The notes beneath the pieces were generated by a model. The model was not told the DNA's origin, searched no databases, and saw only the letters and a program-made list of their open reading frames with translations. Position numbers and translations under genes: made by a program. 64,000 nt of DNA from Segatella copri. Its GTDB lineage: Bacteria; Bacteroidota; Bacteroidia; Bacteroidales; Bacteroidaceae. Shown piece after piece: positions 59,916 to 64,000 of this stretch (its first letter is position 1; every line of letters begins with the position of its first letter). The stretch covers positions 124,001 through 188,000 of the forward strand of contig NZ_VZCB01000079.1 in NCBI RefSeq assembly GCF_009494395.1. The letters are read 5' to 3'.

Positions 59916-61142
59916 ATGAAACATTTTGCAATTTTCATCATCATATTGGCCACACTTGGGCTTTGGTCTTGCAAAGACTCAGAGGGAACCATCGGAGATT
60001 CACCCATCACTGCCAACGGACAGGATAGGGATAGTGACTTCATTACGGGAGATGACTACATCTACCATCTCCCCGTCATATTCCATGTTTTCTACAAAGA
60101 CAGCAAAAACCCGAAACAGTATATACCCAATGCCCGACTCAAGGAGCTGCTAGACAATGTCAACGAGCTATATCAAGGCAATGTATATAATATCAGTCTC
60201 GACACCATCGAGAGTGAGAACCTCCATATACAGTTCGAACTTGCCGAATACGACCTCAATGGAAAGAAACTGAAGACGCCAGGCGTAGAATACATCAAGA
60301 TAGCAGAAGACTCCCTAGACTGTGAAGAGTTCATGCGCAGCAAGTCGAACGCCAAATACTCCTGGAACCAGAACGACTACATCAATGTGATGGTCTATAC
60401 CTTCAAGAATACCGATGCAACGTCGACAACTCTTGGCATCAGCAATGTACCCTACAAGGTAGCCGGTTATCCTGATCTGGAAGGCTTGACCAACGGCAAG
60501 AATTATCCGCTCAGCAAGCCAAGCAGTTTCCCATACTGCGTATCCCTCAATGCCATCTATGTGGATAAGAAATACGAGGGTACCCGATATACGACCGACA
60601 AGAAGCAGAAGAATTATCAGTATAACACAGCAGATCCGAATGCCACACTGGCCCACGAACTGGGGCATTATCTGGGACTTTTCCACACATTCTCCGAAAA
60701 GCCAGACAAGAAAGACAAATCAGAGCCGGCTGATGACGATGATGATTCAGACTATTGCCAAGATACACCTAGCTACAACAGAATAGCGTATAACAAATGG
60801 CTCGTCAGCTACATGGCAGAAGCCAAAAAGATCAAGCCAGATACGACTTTCACGGTGAAACAACTTGCCAAACGCTCCAACAATCAGGGAAAAGAATGGC
60901 AGGCAGACAATCTGATGGATTACAGCATCTGCTACAGCATGCGGTTCACTCCAGATCAAGCCTATCGAATAAGACAGGTATTGTACTATTCGCCGCTCAT
61001 TCCGGGTCCGAAGAAGGCAAGAACCACCACAAGAGCATGGAATGAGATGCCAGAAGAAGAATTCGACCTTCCGAATGTCTTGGCCAAGGGAAGAACCATC
61101 AGGCTGAAAGACATTCAGACCCGCACCTTCCATGGCAAATAA
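59916..61142 (+). CDS. Zinc metalloprotease lipoprotein (metzincin, pappalysin-like)
   Basis: A 408-residue lipoprotein with signal and lipobox L-G-L-W-S-C (Cys19). It has the metzincin zinc site HELGHYLGLFHTF, whose first ligand is His247, the catalytic Glu next to it, and a Met-turn-like segment NLMDYSICYSMRFTPDQAYRIRQVL. VIFHVFYKDSKNPKQYIPNARLKELLDNVNELYQG (in parts, from about 50) is the typical N-terminal region of Bacteroidetes M43-like proteases. An Asp-rich stretch (EPADDDDDSDYCQD) may bind calcium. It is probably surface-exposed or periplasmic and degrades proteins. The substrate is unknown. aroA follows after 36 bases. Confidence 0.9.
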   Translation: MKHFAIFIIILATLGLWSCKDSEGTIGDSPITANGQDRDSDFITGDDYIYHLPVIFHVFYKDSKNPKQYIPNARLKELLDNVNELYQGNVYNISLDTIESENLHIQFELAEYDLNGKKLKTPGVEYIKIAEDSLDCEEFMRSKSNAKYSWNQNDYINVMVYTFKNTDATSTTLGISNVPYKVAGYPDLEGLTNGKNYPLSKPSSFPYCVSLNAIYVDKKYEGTRYTTDKKQKNYQYNTADPNATLAHELGHYLGLFHTFSEKPDKKDKSEPADDDDDSDYCQDTPSYNRIAYNKWLVSYMAEAKKIKPDTTFTVKQLAKRSNNQGKEWQADNLMDYSICYSMRFTPDQAYRIRQVLYYSPLIPGPKKARTTTRAWNEMPEEEFDLPNVLAKGRTIRLKDIQTRTFHGK

Positions 61143-61178
61143 ACAGATTCAATATCATCAAACAGCAGAATATAGAAT

Positions 61179-62420
61179 ATGAAATATACAATCAAGGCTC
61201 CAAGCCAACTCAACGCAAGCATCAACTTGCCTGCATCCAAAAGTATCAGCAACAGAGCGCTCGTCATCAGTGCGATGGCAGGAAGCAACATCCAGCCCGA
61301 CAACCTGAGCGACTGTGATGATACAGAGGTGATTATTGCAGCCCTTAAGGATATGCCAGAGGTCATCAACATCAAAGCTGCAGGTACTGCCATGCGATTC
61401 ATGACTGCTTACCTGGCTTCTACAGAAGGTGAACACACCATCACGGGTACCGAGCGCATGCAGAACCGCCCTATAGGCATTCTGGTAGATGCCCTTCGCT
61501 ATCTGGGCGCAGACATCACCTATGAAAAGAAGGAAGGCTATCCCCCACTCCATATCAAGGGCAAGCCGCTGGAAGGAGGCCATCTGGAAATTGTGGGCAA
61601 CATCAGTTCGCAATACATCTCAGCCCTCCTCATGATTGGTCCTATCCTCAAGAACGGAATGGAACTGAAACTGACAGGCGAAATTGCATCCCGACCATAC
61701 ATCGACCTGACGCTCTGGACGATGAGGGAATATGGCGCTGAAGCAGAATGGACTGATATGGATACCATCACCGTCAAACCGCAGCCATATAAAAGCACTC
61801 CTTATCAGATAGAAAACGACTGGAGCGCCTCTTCTTACTGGTATGAGATGATGGCCCTCAACAGCAATTCCAATTCCCTCATCAAGCTCGAAGGTCTGAT
61901 GGACAGCTCCAAGCAGGGCGATTCGGTTGTGAAATACATCTTCAGTCTGCTGGGTGTAAAGAGTGAATTCGAAAGTCGCGATACCCTGAGCACTGTTACC
62001 TTGAAGGCGAATCGCTGCCTGTTGCCGAAATTCGAATATGATTTCACGGGCTCACCAGATTTGGCTCAGACCATCGTCGTAGCCTGCTGCGCCCTTGGTG
62101 TCAAGTTCAAGTTTACCGGTCTTGCCAGTTTGAAGATCAAGGAAACCGACCGTATCGAAGCATTGAAGACGGAACTGAAGAAGGTGGGTTATGTGATTCG
62201 CGATGAGAATGACAATACGCTCATCTGGGATGGTGAAACCTGCGAGCCTACGTTCGCTCCTATCGACACCTACGAAGACCATCGCATGGCTATGGCTTTC
62301 GCACCTCTCGCCTTCAAGTTTCCACAGATAGAAATCAACAACCCGGAAGTTGTGAGCAAGTCATATCCACAATACTGGGAAGACCTCAAAAAGGTGGGGT
62401 TTGAAATAAGTGAAGAGTGA
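61179..62420 (+). CDS. aroA: 3-phosphoshikimate 1-carboxyvinyltransferase (EPSP synthase)
   Basis: A 413-residue shikimate-pathway enzyme that joins PEP to shikimate 3-phosphate. Landmarks: INLPASKSISNRALVISAMA near the N-terminus, KAAGTAMRFMTAYLAS, RMQNRPIGILVDALRYLGA, YPPLHIKGKPLEGG, GNISSQYISALLMIGPIL, DWSASSYWYEMMAL, LKIKETDRIEALKTELKKVG and DTYEDHRMAMAFAPLAFK. Length is a little under the usual 427. It shares the likely transcript with the metalloprotease upstream, an unrelated function. Confidence 0.96.
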   Translation: MKYTIKAPSQLNASINLPASKSISNRALVISAMAGSNIQPDNLSDCDDTEVIIAALKDMPEVINIKAAGTAMRFMTAYLASTEGEHTITGTERMQNRPIGILVDALRYLGADITYEKKEGYPPLHIKGKPLEGGHLEIVGNISSQYISALLMIGPILKNGMELKLTGEIASRPYIDLTLWTMREYGAEAEWTDMDTITVKPQPYKSTPYQIENDWSASSYWYEMMALNSNSNSLIKLEGLMDSSKQGDSVVKYIFSLLGVKSEFESRDTLSTVTLKANRCLLPKFEYDFTGSPDLAQTIVVACCALGVKFKFTGLASLKIKETDRIEALKTELKKVGYVIRDENDNTLIWDGETCEPTFAPIDTYEDHRMAMAFAPLAFKFPQIEINNPEVVSKSYPQYWEDLKKVGFEISEE

Positions 62421-62491
62421 AGAATTCAACAGCCTTTGCTAATCATAAAGTTCAAAGTTCAAAGCTCAAAGTTCAAAGTTCAAAGTAAATA
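62406..62491 (+). repeat. Composite intergenic repeat after aroA
   Basis: The same composite as at 57247: GTGAAGAGTGAAGAATTCAA, CAGCCTTTGCTAATCATAAAG, then five TTCAAAG/CTCAAAG-type heptads and GTAAATAG, just before the ATG at 62496. Its first bases overlap the aroA end. Confidence 0.78.
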
Positions 62492-62495
62492 GTAA

Positions 62496-62879
62496 ATGCT
62501 ATATTTAGTTTTAGCCTTGGTGGTATTAGGCCTGATAAGCGCCCTGTTCGGTATCTTCTCTCATCGCAAGGGAGAGGACGAGGAACCTTTGCAGGAAGGA
62601 GTATCGTGCAACACCTGCAATGGGGAAAACTCTAAATGCGAACAGGACTGCATGATGGAAGCTGCCATCAAGGAAATAGAATATTACGATGACGAAGACC
62701 TCGACCGGTTTGCTGGTCGGGAAGCCGATTCCTATACCGACGAAGAGGTGGAGGAATTCTCAGAGGTGCTCTATACGATGCAACCAGAAGAAGTAGCCGG
62801 CTGGAACAGAAGCCTCATCCTTCGGGGCATCAACCTTCCTAACCAGCTGAAAGATGAAGTCATCAACTTTTTAAGCTAG
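62496..62879 (+). CDS. Small membrane-anchored protein with a four-Cys cluster
   Basis: I do not recognise a characterised family. The 127-residue product has one N-terminal helix (about 1-20), a basic stretch (SHRKGE), then a CNTCNGENSKCEQDC cluster (C-x2-C-x6-C-x3-C) at about 38-52. A strongly acidic helical domain follows (YYDDEDLDRFAGREADSYTDEEVEEFSEVL). The tail is MQPEEVAGWNRSLILRGINLPNQL. The cysteines could hold zinc or an iron-sulfur cluster or be redox active. Similar Bacteroidales proteins have been labelled 'phospholipase' without visible basis. It lies between aroA and a metal ABC permease, after a composite repeat. Confidence 0.8.
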   Translation: MLYLVLALVVLGLISALFGIFSHRKGEDEEPLQEGVSCNTCNGENSKCEQDCMMEAAIKEIEYYDDEDLDRFAGREADSYTDEEVEEFSEVLYTMQPEEVAGWNRSLILRGINLPNQLKDEVINFLS

Positions 62880-62951
62880 AATTTTACTGTTCAAACTTAA
62901 AAATTCAGCAGCTTCGCTAATTATAAAGTTCAAAGCTCAAAGTTCAAAGTA
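62880..62951 (+). repeat. Third, diverged composite intergenic repeat
   Basis: CTTAAAAATTCAGCAGCTTC, GCTAATTATAAAG, then TTCAAAG/CTCAAAG heptads ending GTAATG, which forms part of the permease start codon. It lacks the GTGAAGAG part. Confidence 0.65.
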
Positions 62952-63755
62952 ATGGATATACTGCAGTATACATTTTTCCAGAATGCGCTCATAGGAGCTT
63001 TCCTAGCCAGCATCCTATGCGGATTCATCGGAACCTATATAGTTACCCGCCGACTGGTTTTCATCAGCGGCGGCATCACCCATGCCTCTTTCGGTGGCAT
63101 CGGAATCGGTGTATATGCGGGGCTCAACCCCATTTTCTCAGCCATGGCTTTTGCCATACTGAGTGCTTTTGGCGTACAATGGATTTCCAGGAAGAAAGAC
63201 GTGCGCAAAGACTCTGCCATCGCCATGTTCTGGACATTGGGAATGAGCGTGGGCATCATCTGCTGTTTCCTTACACCCGGATTCATGCCCGATCTTCCCT
63301 CCTTCCTCTTTGGCAGCATCCTAGCCATCGATAGTGCTGACTTGTGGCTGCTGGGCGGTCTCACCCTCATCGTTGCGCTGCTCTTCACATTCCTGCTGCG
63401 CCCCATTCAGAACATTGCTTTCGACAGCACGTTTGCCAGGTCGCAGCACCTGCCCGTCACAGCCATAGAATATTTGATGATGACGCTCATCGCCATGACC
63501 ATTGTAGCCACGCTGAAGATGGTGGGCATCGTACTCGCCATCAGCCTGCTTACCATTCCGCAGATGACCGCCAATCTCTTTACCAACAATTACAGGAACA
63601 TGATTGCCGTCAGCATCCTGCTGGGATGGATAGACTGCCTGGTGGGATTATATGCCAGCTATCTGCTCAACGTGCCTTCAGGCGCCACCATCATATTCGT
63701 CAGCATCATCCTCTTTGCCCTCGCCAAGGGATATAAGATGCTCCGTCATTCATAA
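62952..63755 (+). CDS. Metal ABC transporter permease (ABC-3, ZnuB/TroC-like)
   Basis: A 267-residue inner membrane permease with about eight helices. Landmarks: FFQNALIGAFLASILCGFIGTYIVTRRLVFISGGITHASFGGIG (in parts) for the cytoplasmic coupling region, FLTPGFMPDLPSFLFGSIL, IAFDSTFARSQHLPVTAIEYLMM and LKMVGIVLAISLLTIPQMTANL. It imports zinc, manganese or iron with an ATPase and a binding protein. Neither partner gene lies beside it in this window. The next gene begins 15 bases downstream. Confidence 0.92.
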   Translation: MDILQYTFFQNALIGAFLASILCGFIGTYIVTRRLVFISGGITHASFGGIGIGVYAGLNPIFSAMAFAILSAFGVQWISRKKDVRKDSAIAMFWTLGMSVGIICCFLTPGFMPDLPSFLFGSILAIDSADLWLLGGLTLIVALLFTFLLRPIQNIAFDSTFARSQHLPVTAIEYLMMTLIAMTIVATLKMVGIVLAISLLTIPQMTANLFTNNYRNMIAVSILLGWIDCLVGLYASYLLNVPSGATIIFVSIILFALAKGYKMLRHS

Positions 63756-63770
63756 AGATAATATAATAAG

Positions 63771-64000
63771 GTGAAACAACAGAATACTTTTCATTACGCC
63801 CTAGGCTTTGTCTTCCTGACGATAGCCCTGATTCTTACCGGATGCTCTACGCAGAAGAATACAGCGCAGAGCAGATGGTGGCACGCCTTTAATGCAAAGT
63901 ACAACACCTATTATAATGGTACACTCGCCTATATCGATGGTTCGCTGGAGAAAGAGACGGAAAACAAGGACAACTATACCGAGCAGATTCCGCTCTATAC
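63771..64000 (+). CDS. PorW/SprE-like lipoprotein, 5' end only
   Basis: A GTG-start frame of 76 codons runs off the window. It reads a signal (KQQNTFHYALGFVFLTIALI) with lipobox L-T-G-C, then STQKNTAQSRWWHAFNAKYNTYYNGTLAYIDGSLEKE (in parts). A lipobox followed by STxKNT and an N-x-Y-Y-N-G motif is typical of the TPR lipoproteins PorW/SprE of type IX secretion and gliding, as I recall. The TPR part lies outside the window. It starts 15 bases after the permease, so the two are probably co-transcribed. Confidence 0.6.
   Translation, partial: MKQQNTFHYALGFVFLTIALILTGCSTQKNTAQSRWWHAFNAKYNTYYNGTLAYIDGSLEKETENKDNYTEQIPLY

Overview
The window looks like chromosome of a gut Bacteroidales, most likely Segatella/Prevotella (copri-like). 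The reasons are a SusC/SusD pair with a hybrid two-component regulator, a MurF-Alr fusion, GSCFA and DUF3098 proteins, lipoprotein efflux components, and Bacteroidetes promoters (-7 box TAnnTTTG) ahead of nearly every transcription unit. I see no insertion sequence, prophage, CRISPR array, rRNA or tRNA. Most of the window is housekeeping DNA with a few accessory loci.

Layout. 1-8.9 kb: one polysaccharide utilisation locus on the minus strand (HTCS sensor/regulator, GH5 glucanase, SusC, and the first 25 codons of SusD, cut by the window edge). 9-14.9 kb: M18 aminopeptidase, a SusD-like lipoprotein with no SusC, and a TonB receptor-PnuC vitamin/nucleoside uptake operon behind a compact two-hairpin leader. 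15-20 kb: dnaA with a DnaA box upstream, then MCE, amidase, folB and a stand-alone domain resembling the C-terminus of B12-dependent ribonucleotide reductase. 20.3-25.2 kb: nitroreductase, then a minus-strand uronate operon (EIIC-GAT permease, KduI with a signal peptide, ExuT-type transporter). 25.4-31.2 kb: YfhO-GSCFA-MurF/Alr envelope operon. 31.4-36.2 kb: small beta-barrel, pfs-luxS (AI-2/SAM recycling), GH29 fucosidase and a secreted partner. 36.2-36.9 kb: a repeat-rich gene-free patch. 36.9-44.8 kb: BASS transporter, typA, rpsO, folK, and the ftsX-DUF3098-uppP-truB-queA operon. 45-52 kb: lpxA and an AcrA-AcrB-TolC efflux operon. 52-59 kb: cca, then DUF1599, a DoxX/thioredoxin-like protein in frame with TpiA, SPOR, folE, xth. 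59-64 kb: small secreted protein, metalloprotease lipoprotein, aroA, small Cys-rich membrane protein, metal ABC permease, and the 5' end of a PorW/SprE-like lipoprotein.

The genes divide into glycan capture (SusCD/GH5/HTCS, GH29), uronate handling (KduI/ExuT/EIIC), envelope building (MurF-Alr, UppP, LpxA, YfhO, amidase, MCE), folate synthesis (folB, folK and folE, scattered), and replication/translation functions. The best leads are the signal-peptide KduI beside a PTS permease with no PTS partners, the hairpin leader of the TonB-PnuC operon, the missing stop codon that joins the DoxX protein to TpiA, the three DnaA boxes between folK and queA, and several intergenic repeat families. All family names come from reading motifs; no database search was run.
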